Shown: piece after piece, positions 1 through 9,365 of the stretch
How the letters are laid out: every line of letters starts with the position of its first letter
Numbering within the stretch: the stretch's first letter is position 1
Origin: Styela clava
Taxonomy: Eukaryota > Chordata > Ascidiacea > Stolidobranchia > Styelidae
Direction of reading: 5' to 3'
Assembly: GCF_964204865.1 (NCBI RefSeq)
Contig: NC_135251.1
Coordinates: 19,592,001 to 19,656,000 of the forward strand
DNA length: 64,000 nucleotides
Made by a program: the position numbers and the translations under genes
The notes under the pieces: model-generated
Seen by the model: only the letters and a program-made list of their open reading frames with translations
Database searches by the model: none
What the model was told of the DNA's origin: nothing

Positions 1-135
1 CTTATTATCGTCTGAAGGAGTCCAGATTGCAGTCACATTCCATAACGCGTGTCAAAACAATAACGCGGGAATCGAACTTAAACATATAGGGTGATAGTCT
101 TTATCCCATCAGCATCTCATCTCTTTCTCCCTATA
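1..135 (+). repeat. 3' end of the 5' LTR
   Basis: Matches 9229-9365 up to the shared ending CTCCCTATA. Differences are a C/G, one extra base near 91 and a missing ATC near 112. The internal sequence starts at about 136 with TTTTGATGACCTCCGACG, the expected primer-binding position, but I could not assign a tRNA. Most of this LTR lies before the window. Confidence 0.85.
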
Positions 136-444
136 TTTTGATGACCTCCGACGTGTAAAGACACGCAACCGCGTGGAAATTCAATTCAACAAGTTCGAAA
201 AATCAATTCAACAACTGGAAAATCAACTTCATGATGGCAATTCAGGAATTCAACAATGAAGACAGCAGCCTTTCCAAGTAAATACCTTTTCATATTTATT
301 CTCGAGACGTTTTCACGGACAAATGATTCAAACGAACATTAAATTATGTTTTTTTACTGTAATGTGTAATTTTTATATAGGAATGCCAGATACACACTTT
401 ATGCATTCGTTGCGTTCCGTCGCCGCTAGATTTTAGTGTTACGC

Positions 445-1365
445 ATGTCAAGTACCAGACAGTCGCAACGCCTTAAACAAAAGCAAGATTCAGAAAGCAG
501 ACGTTCTGATTCAACCTCACTTAAAACTCAACCACAAAGGATAAGTGTAGCAATACAAACTACTAAAATTCGTTCACGCAAAACCACACAGTGCACAATG
601 ACATCTTCGCCTACAACTACAGAACTTATCTCTTCTGAGAACACTACACCTGGATTATCAAGTTCTTCTACATCTTCAATAACTACAGAGAATGTCAGTT
701 CTGAGAACCCTACACCGCGCTCATTCAGTTCTTCCACCTCTTCGAATACGGAGACGGTTATGTTGCCTGATAACTATATAAAATTTTTGACCTCGAACAA
801 ACGCGAGCCTATTTGGGAGCAGCCTGTCAGGCAATGGATTGATAATATTACTGCTTCATTCACATATTTCGGAATCATCGATCCTGATTTTAAACTCAAA
901 TATGTAATTCAGAGTTTCACGCCAGATCAGTATGCTAGAATGGAGGAGTTTATGCCAGATCGAGACACTAAAATAACGAAGGATGAATATGATAACTTTA
1001 TTGACGCTATCAAACAAATTTTCGAGTTAAATTTCATCGACCAAATCGAGGCGTTAGGCCCTAAATGCAAGAATATGACACCTACCCAAATATACAGCTT
1101 AATTTGTCGTACGCTAGATTTCCACGCTTCAAAAAACCCGATTCCGGAGCAAATATTACGGTTTTATTTTGTTCAACTTGTACCAGAACCAGTGGCGATT
1201 TTCGTAAGGCGACTTTTTGCAAAAAGTGGAACAAAACGCTCCATGAGTCAAATTGTAGACATGGCAGAAACATTCTGGGATACAAATTCCCAGGCGTTGC
1301 TACTAATTCTAAAACAACACCACAATCTGACACAAGAGCTTATTCAGAGTTGTTGGCAGAGATGA
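445..1365 (+). CDS. gag N-terminal and capsid-like part
   Basis: The first ATG of this frame is at 445; the open frame begins at 436 with GTG. The N-terminus is Ser/Thr-rich and low complexity (residues 1 to about 105). It is followed by a capsid-like region with the Ty3/gypsy Gag signature EPIWEQPVRQWIDNITASF and PDFKLKYVIQSF. The frame closes at 1365 with a tail unlike Gag; the real C-terminal portion continues one frame back from about 1290. I read this as a single frame-breaking indel in old element DNA, since no slippery heptamer is evident there. Gag would assemble the particle that packages element RNA. Confidence 0.8.
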   Translation: MSSTRQSQRLKQKQDSESRRSDSTSLKTQPQRISVAIQTTKIRSRKTTQCTMTSSPTTTELISSENTTPGLSSSSTSSITTENVSSENPTPRSFSSSTSSNTETVMLPDNYIKFLTSNKREPIWEQPVRQWIDNITASFTYFGIIDPDFKLKYVIQSFTPDQYARMEEFMPDRDTKITKDEYDNFIDAIKQIFELNFIDQIEALGPKCKNMTPTQIYSLICRTLDFHASKNPIPEQILRFYFVQLVPEPVAIFVRRLFAKSGTKRSMSQIVDMAETFWDTNSQALLLILKQHHNLTQELIQSCWQR

Positions 1366-1697
1366 AACAGCTTAAAACTCAGTTAGACAAGGTTACACAG
1401 GAAAAACAGCAAACCTACCGCTCAAATTACAACCGTCAGCAGAGAGGCAATGATTACCAGGACAGACCACCTCAGAGATACAACAATTTGAGAGGACCGC
1501 CTAGACGAGATCGCCAATATCGTGGTCCACCCCCGGAACTTCACGGTCCGCCTTTTCGACACAATAATGGACCGCCAATGAACATTTCTCAACAAAACAC
1601 GGACCCCAATCTCTGTTACTATCACGCGACTTTTGGCGACAAAGCTTACAAATGCAAAGGTGTAGGATGTGCCATGGCTCCTCAAAATTTTCACTAA
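1290..1697 (+). CDS. gag C-terminal part (shifted frame) with Cys/His motif
   Basis: This frame is open from 1065, but it reads like Gag only from about 1290. It contains a coiled-coil-like stretch (ELLAEMKQLKTQLDKVTQE), an Arg/Pro/Gly/Asn-rich basic region typical of nucleocapsid, and a CYYHATFGDKAYKC motif ending near GCAM (about 1612-1670). The spacing C-x2-H-x5-A-x2-C recalls the conserved motif just before protease in many metazoan Ty3/gypsy elements. It stops at 1695-1697 immediately after a candidate -1 frameshift heptamer, and pol lies in the -1 frame. Confidence 0.7.
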   Translation, partial: PGVATNSKTTPQSDTRAYSELLAEMKQLKTQLDKVTQEKQQTYRSNYNRQQRGNDYQDRPPQRYNNLRGPPRRDRQYRGPPPELHGPPFRHNNGPPMNISQQNTDPNLCYYHATFGDKAYKCKGVGCAMAPQNFH

Positions 1698-4102
1698 GAT
1701 CGGGTCAAAGTTGTCGAAAACCCGAAAGAATCTGTGCAACAGCAAACTCAGCATGGCAACAACCAACTTCTCTTATGTACATAATTGATGAATCGAGTCG
1801 ACGTCGATTTCTTGTCGATTCTGGGTCATTTCTTTCAATTATTCCAGCTGATTTTATACCTATAAAGAAACCACTTAGTCATTCCCTTTATGCCATCAAT
1901 GGTACGAAGATACCATGGTATGGGACTCGTTTGTTAACCCTTGATCTTGGAGATGGTCTTACCTACAACTTTGAATTTCAAATCGCGAAAGTGCGAACCC
2001 CTATCATTGGCATTGATTTCCTGACCAAATACAACTTATTACTCGATGTGGGTTCAGCTACATTGAAAAATCCACGCTCTCAACACTACATTAAAGGCAG
2101 GAGAACCTTTATGCCGACAATTGCTGCTTCATTCATTTCACCTAGCCACGATAGTCGAGTTACAAACTTACTACGGAAATATGAAGATATTACTATTCCT
2201 AAACATACATCTGTTCGCTTTAAACACAATACAGTACATCGAATACAAACAAATGGACAAATTATTTCAGCCAAACCAAGAAGAGTACCCTTTCACTTGC
2301 AAGCTTCTGTGGAACAAGAAATTAAAACTTTATTAGCCTTAGGAGATATAATTCCATGTAATTCAGTTTATAATTCTCCAGTTACCATCGTTCCAAAGCG
2401 GGGTTCTAATGCTATCAGGCTGTGTCTCGATTTTCGACTTTTGAATTCAATCACGATCAAGGAAAAACACCCCGTGCCACACTTGTACGATTTTGTCAAT
2501 AAATTGCATGGCTGTCGACATTTCACTACACTTGATCTCACAAAAGCTTATAATCATATTCCTATCTTGGAATCGGATCAACCAAAAACAGCCTTTTCCT
2601 GCAACAATAAAATGTACATGTTTAAAACTCTTTGTTTCGGGCTAGCATCTGCCCCAGCGACGTTCAATTATTTCATGACCGAAGTTTTAGCGAACATCGA
2701 CAATATATTTGTATTCTTCGACGATATTCTCATTGCAACCAAAAGAGAGGAAGAACATTTCAGAACACTAGATCAAGTTCTAGAATTCTTACACATTTAT
2801 GGACTTACTATAAATCCAGATAAATGCCATTTCAACAAATCAGAAATTAAATTCTTAGGCCATCATGTTACGCCCGAAGGAATACAACCCTTAGCCGACA
2901 AGGTGGAAGTATTGCAGAAATATCCTCAACCGAACACATTGAGAGAATTAAGATCTTTTATTGGTCTTTATACATATTATAATCGCTTTGTAAAGAACAT
3001 TGCTACCATTATACGACCTTTAAATGAGATGACAGTTGGGAAGCCTAGTAAACGTTCTCGAATCAAATGGAATGATGAATCTTTGAAAGCTTTTGATGAC
3101 ATTAAACATGCTTTAGCCAATGCTACGCTGTTGGTTCATCCACATCATCAAGCACCCATTTCTTTAATTACTGATGCATCTGACATTGAAATATCAGGTG
3201 TTTTGCAAATGTTTGAAAATAATCAATGGAGACCTCTGGGCATGTTTTCGAGAGCTCTTCGTGGTCCCCAGAAAACTTATTTTACTTTTGGCAAGGAACT
3301 TTTGGCTATTTTTGAATCTATCAAATATTTCCGGCATGAATTGACAGGAAGAAAATTTCAATTAATCTCTGACTCGAAAAGCCTGGTACAGGCTATTCAA
3401 AGTCCGAAAGAGCGATTAATCCAACGGGAGGCCCGTCAGCTTGAATATATATCAACTTTCGATTTCACAGTAAAACACATTGCCGGTGCATTGAATATCG
3501 CAGCGGACACATTGAGCCGAATTGAAATTCACCCCGCAGAGCATGGTGGAATAAATGCCATTGTACCTCAACAAGAAATTATCCCGTTAACTGACATCTA
3601 TAACGCACAACAAAACGACCACGAGCTAAAGCAACTTTTAACGAACGCAAGCAAGCATTCTCTACAGTTAGTACAATTTCCAGTCCCAGGATTGGCGGGA
3701 AACATTATTTGTGACGTCAGCCTTGCTGGCAAACCTCGAACATATATTCCAACTTCATTACGATATCGTATTATCAACCTAACTCATAATTTGTGTCATC
3801 CAGGAATATCAGGAACTCAACAACTTATAAAAGACAGTTATGTCTGGCCGAATATGAGTAAAGACATCCGTAAGTTTGTTCGTGAGTGCATACGATGCCA
3901 GAAAGCAAAAGTTCAACGACACATACGCACAGAATTGAAAAACATCAAAGTTCCAGATGAACGTTTTAGCACTATCAACGTAGATTTACTTGGACCACTC
4001 CCCCAATCTCATGGTTATGTTTATTTGCTTATGATAATTGACAGATATACAAGATATCCAATTTGTGTTCATTTGTGTTCCATTGAAGGACAGTTTGACT
4101 AA
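1652..4102 (+). CDS. pol: protease, reverse transcriptase, RNase H, integrase N-terminal part
   Basis: Open in the -1 frame relative to gag, so probably made as a Gag-Pol fusion. Domains in order: an aspartic protease with LVDSGSFLSIIP (about residues 50-65); reverse transcriptase with DFRLLNS, TTLDLTKAY, CFGLASAPATF and the catalytic FFDDIL; RNase H with LITDAS, GKELLAI and SDSKSL and the closing ALNIAADTLSR; then the integrase zinc region with HNLCHPG and CIRCQKAK and the first catalytic Asp in INVDLLGPLP. The frame ends early at 4102 because of the duplicated 10-mer at 4061-4080. FFDD replaces the commoner Y-x-D-D. The second Asp and Glu of integrase are in the next frame. Confidence 0.95.
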   Translation: MQRCRMCHGSSKFSLRSGQSCRKPERICATANSAWQQPTSLMYIIDESSRRRFLVDSGSFLSIIPADFIPIKKPLSHSLYAINGTKIPWYGTRLLTLDLGDGLTYNFEFQIAKVRTPIIGIDFLTKYNLLLDVGSATLKNPRSQHYIKGRRTFMPTIAASFISPSHDSRVTNLLRKYEDITIPKHTSVRFKHNTVHRIQTNGQIISAKPRRVPFHLQASVEQEIKTLLALGDIIPCNSVYNSPVTIVPKRGSNAIRLCLDFRLLNSITIKEKHPVPHLYDFVNKLHGCRHFTTLDLTKAYNHIPILESDQPKTAFSCNNKMYMFKTLCFGLASAPATFNYFMTEVLANIDNIFVFFDDILIATKREEEHFRTLDQVLEFLHIYGLTINPDKCHFNKSEIKFLGHHVTPEGIQPLADKVEVLQKYPQPNTLRELRSFIGLYTYYNRFVKNIATIIRPLNEMTVGKPSKRSRIKWNDESLKAFDDIKHALANATLLVHPHHQAPISLITDASDIEISGVLQMFENNQWRPLGMFSRALRGPQKTYFTFGKELLAIFESIKYFRHELTGRKFQLISDSKSLVQAIQSPKERLIQREARQLEYISTFDFTVKHIAGALNIAADTLSRIEIHPAEHGGINAIVPQQEIIPLTDIYNAQQNDHELKQLLTNASKHSLQLVQFPVPGLAGNIICDVSLAGKPRTYIPTSLRYRIINLTHNLCHPGISGTQQLIKDSYVWPNMSKDIRKFVRECIRCQKAKVQRHIRTELKNIKVPDERFSTINVDLLGPLPQSHGYVYLLMIIDRYTRYPICVHLCSIEGQFD
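1685..1725 (+). promoter_or_regulatory. candidate -1 ribosomal frameshift signal between gag and pol
   Basis: In gag frame the codons CAA AAT TTT CAC TAA give the heptamer A AAT TTT at 1685-1691, which fits X XXY YYZ. It lies one codon before the gag stop. An 8-nt spacer (1692-1699) is followed by a 6-bp stem, TCGGGT (1700-1705) pairing with ACCCGA (1720-1725). Pol is open in exactly the -1 frame across this point. Heptamer, spacing, frame and stop position agree, although the stem is short. Use in vivo is inferred. Confidence 0.6.
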
Positions 4103-5068
4103 TACAATTGTACACGCTTTCACTAATAATTATATAAGCCATTTTGGTGCTCCTAGTACCGTTATTACAGATAATGGACCGCAATTTACATCAACAACTT
4201 GGAAAGATTTCATGACATTCCTTGGTTCAAAACATATATTGACAGCGCCATATCGTCCTCAAGAAAATTCTTTAGTTGAGCGTCTCAATCGAACTGTTAA
4301 AGCTTCTCTTAGAGCTTGTGAACATCCATCTGACTGGTTTCCGAATTTGGGTTTCGTATTACTTGGTATTCGATCAGTTGTTAAAGAAGATTTGGGTTTC
4401 AGTCCTGCCGAGTTAGTTTACGGATCAACATTACGCCTTCCAGGACAGTTTGTGGAACCGCAACCAGACGCGAAAAATACTGACCCTCATACATATGTAA
4501 ATAAACTCAAGCGATTTTTCAGAAATCTCTGTTCAAATCCAACACGCAAACAGCCTTCAAGGAAAACTTATATACCAAAGGACTTGAGAAATTGTAGCCA
4601 TGTTTTCATCAAAATCAGTCGATCAAGAAAAGGACTGGAAAACTTCTATGAAGGACCCTTCCAGGTCTTAAAACGTGGAAGTAAGCATTTTATCGTCGAC
4701 CGGAACTCAAAGCCGTATGAATGTTCAATTGACAACTTAAAAGTTGCACACCTACCAACTTCTGACCTATGGCATGCAGATATTGAGGATAGGAATCTTG
4801 GCGCCAAATCAAATGAACAACCGGCGAGCGATGTCACTGTTTCGCGCCCACGGACTTTCAATTTCAATATTTCAAATAATAATGATACGATATCCGATAC
4901 AAGCACGAAACGATCAAATTGCGATGCAGAAATTCATTTTACAGATTCAGCACATCGACTGGGGCCGTCTCCGGAAATGTCAAATCAGCAACAATCAAAT
5001 CGGCCGCGAAGGCTGAGAAAACTCCCACGCCATTTAAGCAAAGACTTTATTCTATCAGGCGAATTTCA
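2941..5068 (+). repeat. tandem duplication copy 1 (end of RT, RNase H, integrase), 2,128 bp
   Basis: Aligns with 5069-7196 at a constant offset of 2,128 bp. Only four substitutions were seen by eye (near 2973/5101, 2999/5127, 4108/6236 and 4819/6947), so the duplication is recent. The junction at 5068/5069 joins TTTCAGA to GAGAATTAAG. Confidence 0.97.
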
Positions 5069-6230
5069 GAGAGAATTAAGATCTTTTATTGGTCTTTGTA
5101 CATATTATAATCGCTTTGTAAAGAACTTTGCTACCATTATACGACCTTTAAATGAGATGACAGTTGGGAAGCCTAGTAAACGTTCTCGAATCAAATGGAA
5201 TGATGAATCTTTGAAAGCTTTTGATGACATTAAACATGCTTTAGCCAATGCTACGCTGTTGGTTCATCCACATCATCAAGCACCCATTTCTTTAATTACT
5301 GATGCATCTGACATTGAAATATCAGGTGTTTTGCAAATGTTTGAAAATAATCAATGGAGACCTCTGGGCATGTTTTCGAGAGCTCTTCGTGGTCCCCAGA
5401 AAACTTATTTTACTTTTGGCAAGGAACTTTTGGCTATTTTTGAATCTATCAAATATTTCCGGCATGAATTGACAGGAAGAAAATTTCAATTAATCTCTGA
5501 CTCGAAAAGCCTGGTACAGGCTATTCAAAGTCCGAAAGAGCGATTAATCCAACGGGAGGCCCGTCAGCTTGAATATATATCAACTTTCGATTTCACAGTA
5601 AAACACATTGCCGGTGCATTGAATATCGCAGCGGACACATTGAGCCGAATTGAAATTCACCCCGCAGAGCATGGTGGAATAAATGCCATTGTACCTCAAC
5701 AAGAAATTATCCCGTTAACTGACATCTATAACGCACAACAAAACGACCACGAGCTAAAGCAACTTTTAACGAACGCAAGCAAGCATTCTCTACAGTTAGT
5801 ACAATTTCCAGTCCCAGGATTGGCGGGAAACATTATTTGTGACGTCAGCCTTGCTGGCAAACCTCGAACATATATTCCAACTTCATTACGATATCGTATT
5901 ATCAACCTAACTCATAATTTGTGTCATCCAGGAATATCAGGAACTCAACAACTTATAAAAGACAGTTATGTCTGGCCGAATATGAGTAAAGACATCCGTA
6001 AGTTTGTTCGTGAGTGCATACGATGCCAGAAAGCAAAAGTTCAACGACACATACGCACAGAATTGAAAAACATCAAAGTTCCAGATGAACGTTTTAGCAC
6101 TATCAACGTAGATTTACTTGGACCACTCCCCCAATCTCATGGTTATGTTTATTTGCTTATGATAATTGACAGATATACAAGATATCCAATTTGTGTTCAT
6201 TTGTGTTCCATTGAAGGACAGTTTGACTAA
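4038..6230 (+). CDS. chimeric frame: integrase core and C-terminus fused to a second RNase H and integrase N-part
   Basis: The first part carries the second and third integrase catalytic positions (TDNGPQF, then LVERLNR, with 35 residues between Asp and Glu), the GPF module (YEGPFQVLKR) and a Ser/Asn-rich tail. At the junction (5068/5069) the frame runs straight into a second copy of the end of RT and RNase H, then into integrase up to the duplicated 10-mer, where it stops. The native ORF would end two codons past the junction point (compare 7209). The in-frame fusion is a by-product of a unit length (2,128) that is not a multiple of three. Confidence 0.85.
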   Translation: MTDIQDIQFVFICVPLKDSLTNTIVHAFTNNYISHFGAPSTVITDNGPQFTSTTWKDFMTFLGSKHILTAPYRPQENSLVERLNRTVKASLRACEHPSDWFPNLGFVLLGIRSVVKEDLGFSPAELVYGSTLRLPGQFVEPQPDAKNTDPHTYVNKLKRFFRNLCSNPTRKQPSRKTYIPKDLRNCSHVFIKISRSRKGLENFYEGPFQVLKRGSKHFIVDRNSKPYECSIDNLKVAHLPTSDLWHADIEDRNLGAKSNEQPASDVTVSRPRTFNFNISNNNDTISDTSTKRSNCDAEIHFTDSAHRLGPSPEMSNQQQSNRPRRLRKLPRHLSKDFILSGEFQRELRSFIGLCTYYNRFVKNFATIIRPLNEMTVGKPSKRSRIKWNDESLKAFDDIKHALANATLLVHPHHQAPISLITDASDIEISGVLQMFENNQWRPLGMFSRALRGPQKTYFTFGKELLAIFESIKYFRHELTGRKFQLISDSKSLVQAIQSPKERLIQREARQLEYISTFDFTVKHIAGALNIAADTLSRIEIHPAEHGGINAIVPQQEIIPLTDIYNAQQNDHELKQLLTNASKHSLQLVQFPVPGLAGNIICDVSLAGKPRTYIPTSLRYRIINLTHNLCHPGISGTQQLIKDSYVWPNMSKDIRKFVRECIRCQKAKVQRHIRTELKNIKVPDERFSTINVDLLGPLPQSHGYVYLLMIIDRYTRYPICVHLCSIEGQFD
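4061..4080 (+). repeat. 10-bp tandem duplication that frameshifts integrase
   Basis: ATTTGTGTTC occurs twice back to back. Its 10-bp length shifts the integrase frame between the first catalytic Asp and the second. The same doubled 10-mer is at 6189-6208 in the second large copy, so the lesion predates the 2,128-bp duplication or was spread by conversion. Confidence 0.9.
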
Positions 6231-7196
6231 TACAATCGTACACGCTTTCACTAATAATTATATAAGCCATTTTGGTGCTCCTAGTACCGTTATTACAGAT
6301 AATGGACCGCAATTTACATCAACAACTTGGAAAGATTTCATGACATTCCTTGGTTCAAAACATATATTGACAGCGCCATATCGTCCTCAAGAAAATTCTT
6401 TAGTTGAGCGTCTCAATCGAACTGTTAAAGCTTCTCTTAGAGCTTGTGAACATCCATCTGACTGGTTTCCGAATTTGGGTTTCGTATTACTTGGTATTCG
6501 ATCAGTTGTTAAAGAAGATTTGGGTTTCAGTCCTGCCGAGTTAGTTTACGGATCAACATTACGCCTTCCAGGACAGTTTGTGGAACCGCAACCAGACGCG
6601 AAAAATACTGACCCTCATACATATGTAAATAAACTCAAGCGATTTTTCAGAAATCTCTGTTCAAATCCAACACGCAAACAGCCTTCAAGGAAAACTTATA
6701 TACCAAAGGACTTGAGAAATTGTAGCCATGTTTTCATCAAAATCAGTCGATCAAGAAAAGGACTGGAAAACTTCTATGAAGGACCCTTCCAGGTCTTAAA
6801 ACGTGGAAGTAAGCATTTTATCGTCGACCGGAACTCAAAGCCGTATGAATGTTCAATTGACAACTTAAAAGTTGCACACCTACCAACTTCTGACCTATGG
6901 CATGCAGATATTGAGGATAGGAATCTTGGCGCCAAATCAAATGAACGACCGGCGAGCGATGTCACTGTTTCGCGCCCACGGACTTTCAATTTCAATATTT
7001 CAAATAATAATGATACGATATCCGATACAAGCACGAAACGATCAAATTGCGATGCAGAAATTCATTTTACAGATTCAGCACATCGACTGGGGCCGTCTCC
7101 GGAAATGTCAAATCAGCAACAATCAAATCGGCCGCGAAGGCTGAGAAAACTCCCACGCCATTTAAGCAAAGACTTTATTCTATCAGGCGAATTTCA
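5069..7196 (+). repeat. tandem duplication copy 2 (end of RT, RNase H, integrase)
   Basis: Near-identical to 2941-5068. The normal downstream context resumes at 7197 (TGGATATCTGA), so copy 2 carries the native 3' boundary and copy 1 the native 5' boundary. Both copies carry the same frameshifting 10-mer duplication. Confidence 0.97.
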
Positions 7197-7209
7197 GATG
7201 GATATCTGA
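6166..7209 (+). CDS. integrase core and C-terminus, second copy
   Basis: Repeats the first part of the 4038-6230 frame with at most one or two amino-acid differences (a Gln/Arg change near 6947). It retains TDNGPQF, LVERLNR and the YEGPFQVLKR module and ends at the native stop TGA (7207-7209). The zinc region and first Asp are in the previous frame because of the 10-bp duplication at 6189-6208. Integrase would insert element cDNA into host DNA, but this frame lacks the N-terminal domain. Confidence 0.85.
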   Translation: MTDIQDIQFVFICVPLKDSLTNTIVHAFTNNYISHFGAPSTVITDNGPQFTSTTWKDFMTFLGSKHILTAPYRPQENSLVERLNRTVKASLRACEHPSDWFPNLGFVLLGIRSVVKEDLGFSPAELVYGSTLRLPGQFVEPQPDAKNTDPHTYVNKLKRFFRNLCSNPTRKQPSRKTYIPKDLRNCSHVFIKISRSRKGLENFYEGPFQVLKRGSKHFIVDRNSKPYECSIDNLKVAHLPTSDLWHADIEDRNLGAKSNERPASDVTVSRPRTFNFNISNNNDTISDTSTKRSNCDAEIHFTDSAHRLGPSPEMSNQQQSNRPRRLRKLPRHLSKDFILSGEFQMDI

Positions 7210-7237
7210 TGACCATATTTCAATACTTTGCTTTGTC

Positions 7238-8012
7238 ATGCTTTGTATGAGTACGCAAGCCGTTGAGGGACCACTGAAATTATGTCACAAATCGTTACAT
7301 GGACAGACTTACGACATACGCAAACTAGCTATTTGTAATCGACACAAACTTCATACAATGAAGAATTGTTCAGCAAACATCTACGAGACATCTAACACGT
7401 TCAAATACCTCAGCCAATGCGCACCCAATTCCGGTTTTTGCCGGAACGGTGAGTTTACATTTGTTTGGAATGTTGAAGATACGAAAGCTTGTAGAGCTCG
7501 CAACTTTCCGAAATTCAACACTACCGAATTCTTGTTATATTACAATGAATCGGGCAATCTTACCGATTGGAAATACCGATCATTGCAAACCTTCGAAACT
7601 TGTTCTCAACTAACGAAATCTTGCATTGAATTAAACGAAGTCTATTGTGCATACAATGGCTTTGTTTTAAACGTAAATGACAACTGCCAAGACATTGTCA
7701 GATTACGTCATAAAGGCGTGGCCGCTATTTGGCCTCATTTACGCTTTATTCGTTGTACCCCTGCTTTACATAGGTTATTTCATCTATCGAAGCTTGCCAA
7801 ACTGCCGAATGTCCGTTCGCCGTACATTAACAAATGGATTGCTGCAACCAATACAACGACTTCTCAGCATACCACGACAAACCGTAGTACAATTCAACAA
7901 ACAACAAGAAATACACCAGTTATCCGATGTCGAAATTGACGATGAATCGATGGAAAATGCTAGCAACTTCTCAGGTGCGAGCACCCAAGCTCAAATGGAG
8001 TCGAAAGTTTGA
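7238..8012 (+). CDS. third ORF in the env position, frame-broken
   Basis: Two overlapping frames make up one apparent gene. Frame 1 (7238-7939) carries a Cys-rich, Asn-glycosylatable ectodomain-like region (CRNGEFTFVWN, FNTTEF, YNESGNLT). Frame 2 (7677-8012) carries a strong membrane segment, PLFGLIYALFVVPLLYIGYF, and a Ser/acidic tail. A hydrophobic leader-like peptide is in a third frame at about 7209-7250. The change of frame lies near 7690-7730. Position 3' of integrase and the topology suggest an env-like glycoprotein, but the product is short and I see no furin site or fusion peptide, so the function is unassigned. Confidence 0.55.
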
Positions 8013-8854
8013 CTGTAACAACCTTTTAATTTATCCCCACCCTATTAAGTCAACTCGATTCCGGCGGTCGTTGCGAGTTGTATATGGTGTGTATCTCGCA
8101 ATGTGTCGCCTCGTTATTAATCATCCTGTATTTATTTTTATCAATTTAATCGTTTTGTATTTTATTACTTTTTTCTTCTATAAAACATCAAAACACCTTA
8201 GTATAAGAATTTAAATATAAAAAAAAAAAAACATACAAATAAAATAATTGTGCAGTGTCAGTTTTCTTTTCTGTGTAAATACTTGTTATTAATCAATGCC
8301 TTGTTTTTTAGATATCACGAGTTCTTTTACTTCATATAGAATTTGATTCAGGTTCAATTTCAGGGATTCAATGGTTCAATAATCTGTCAAATTACTCACT
8401 ATTCAATTTACAGGATTTTTTCTTATTATTTTATTTCAAATACCCTCTAATGCCAATTTTACAATCTTAAACACCAAACCAATTTCGGTTTTATTATCAA
8501 GTACTAATTCCGCCATTTGTTTCTTCTCAGGCCCTTCCTTTAAACATCAAGTGTTTTACATTCTTTTAGGTCCTTTCTTTCAAGTATTGTCGCCATTTTG
8601 TTTACTATTTCGTTACAATTCCATTTTAATAGTGTTAAGCATTTCTAAGCAACATAGAGAGAGACCCTTTGAATTTTTTTTCTCGTATTTTGTTTTCTCT
8701 CGTAAACGGCGTATATTCTCTTGTATACCTTAACCATTACTCATCATATCGTACCAATATCTTTTATTAATTCGTGTTATTTTGTTTTCTTTCACTCCAT
8801 CTCTCGGCGGCCGGACTCCAAAATTTAAAAAATTATCAAGTTAATTTTTTTTAC
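8013..8854 (+). other. retrotransposon 3' noncoding region
   Basis: AT-rich sequence between ORF3 and the polypurine tract. Short open frames (7927-8214, 8551-8733) have no recognisable domains. There is an A-run at 8220-8231. Confidence 0.6.
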
Positions 8855-8868
8855 TGTCGAGGGGGAAT
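8855..8868 (+). promoter_or_regulatory. polypurine tract of the LTR element
   Basis: GTCGAGGGGGAAT directly precedes TGTGTAGCG, the expected LTR start. This is the plus-strand DNA priming site in LTR elements. Confidence 0.75.
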
Positions 8869-9365
8869 TGTGTAGCGAATGTGCATTGTGTAACTATGAA
8901 TTATAATGTATTTAACCCTTTCATTTTAATAGTGTGTTCCATTTCCCACAATAGGTCATTTTATTGTAGCAACACTGATTACTGATTACATGTACTGCCT
9001 TTCTCGTATCGACCAATTTGATGACGTATCGTCCCGGCTTGCCGAGAGGGCTGCATAATATTGTGTTTAGATCCACTTCTGTTTTTACTGCGTTAAGTGT
9101 GATGTGTTTTGATTCACTCCTGATTTACTGTGTTAAGAGTTAAGTGTGTCTCAATTTTATCTGTTTTCGGAATTTGGATTGTGCATCTTCCTATAATATA
9201 CAACAACGATTAGCATCAACACTGTGTGCTTATTATCGTCTGAAGGAGTCCAGATTGGAGTCACATTCCATAACGCGTGTCAAAACAATAACGCGGGAAT
9301 CGAACTTAAACATATGGGTGATAGTCTTTATCCCATCATCAGCATCTCATCTCTTTCTCCCTATA
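8869..9365 (+). repeat. 3' LTR
   Basis: Starts TGTGTAGCG right after the polypurine tract. Its last 137 bp match the window's first 135 bp. The end is placed where similarity to the 5' copy stops (CTCCCTATA). The usual terminal CA is not clear, so the 3' boundary is uncertain by a few bases. About 497 bp. Confidence 0.85.

Larger units (their letters stand above)
1..9365 (+). mobile_element. Ty3/gypsy-type LTR retrotransposon, 5' end cut off by the window
   Basis: The order is 5' LTR remnant, gag, protease-reverse transcriptase-RNase H-integrase, a third ORF, a purine-rich tract and a 3' LTR. Positions 1-135 match 9229-9365 with a few substitutions and one 3-bp indel, which pairs the LTRs. 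PR-RT-RH-IN order with a D-x35-E integrase and a GPF module is Ty3/gypsy. The copy is damaged: gag changes frame near 1290, integrase is frameshifted by a 10-bp duplication, ORF3 changes frame, and RNase H-integrase is tandemly duplicated (2941-5068 and 5069-7196). It cannot make a normal polyprotein. The upstream target-site duplication is outside the window. Confidence 0.95.

Noticed and set aside
436-444. GTG start of the gag frame
   Set aside because: An ATG follows at 445 in the same frame and eukaryotic initiation at GTG is unlikely.
7238-8012. Calling the third ORF a confirmed envelope fusion protein
   Set aside because: Only topology and position support it; no cleavage or fusion motif is visible and the frame is broken.
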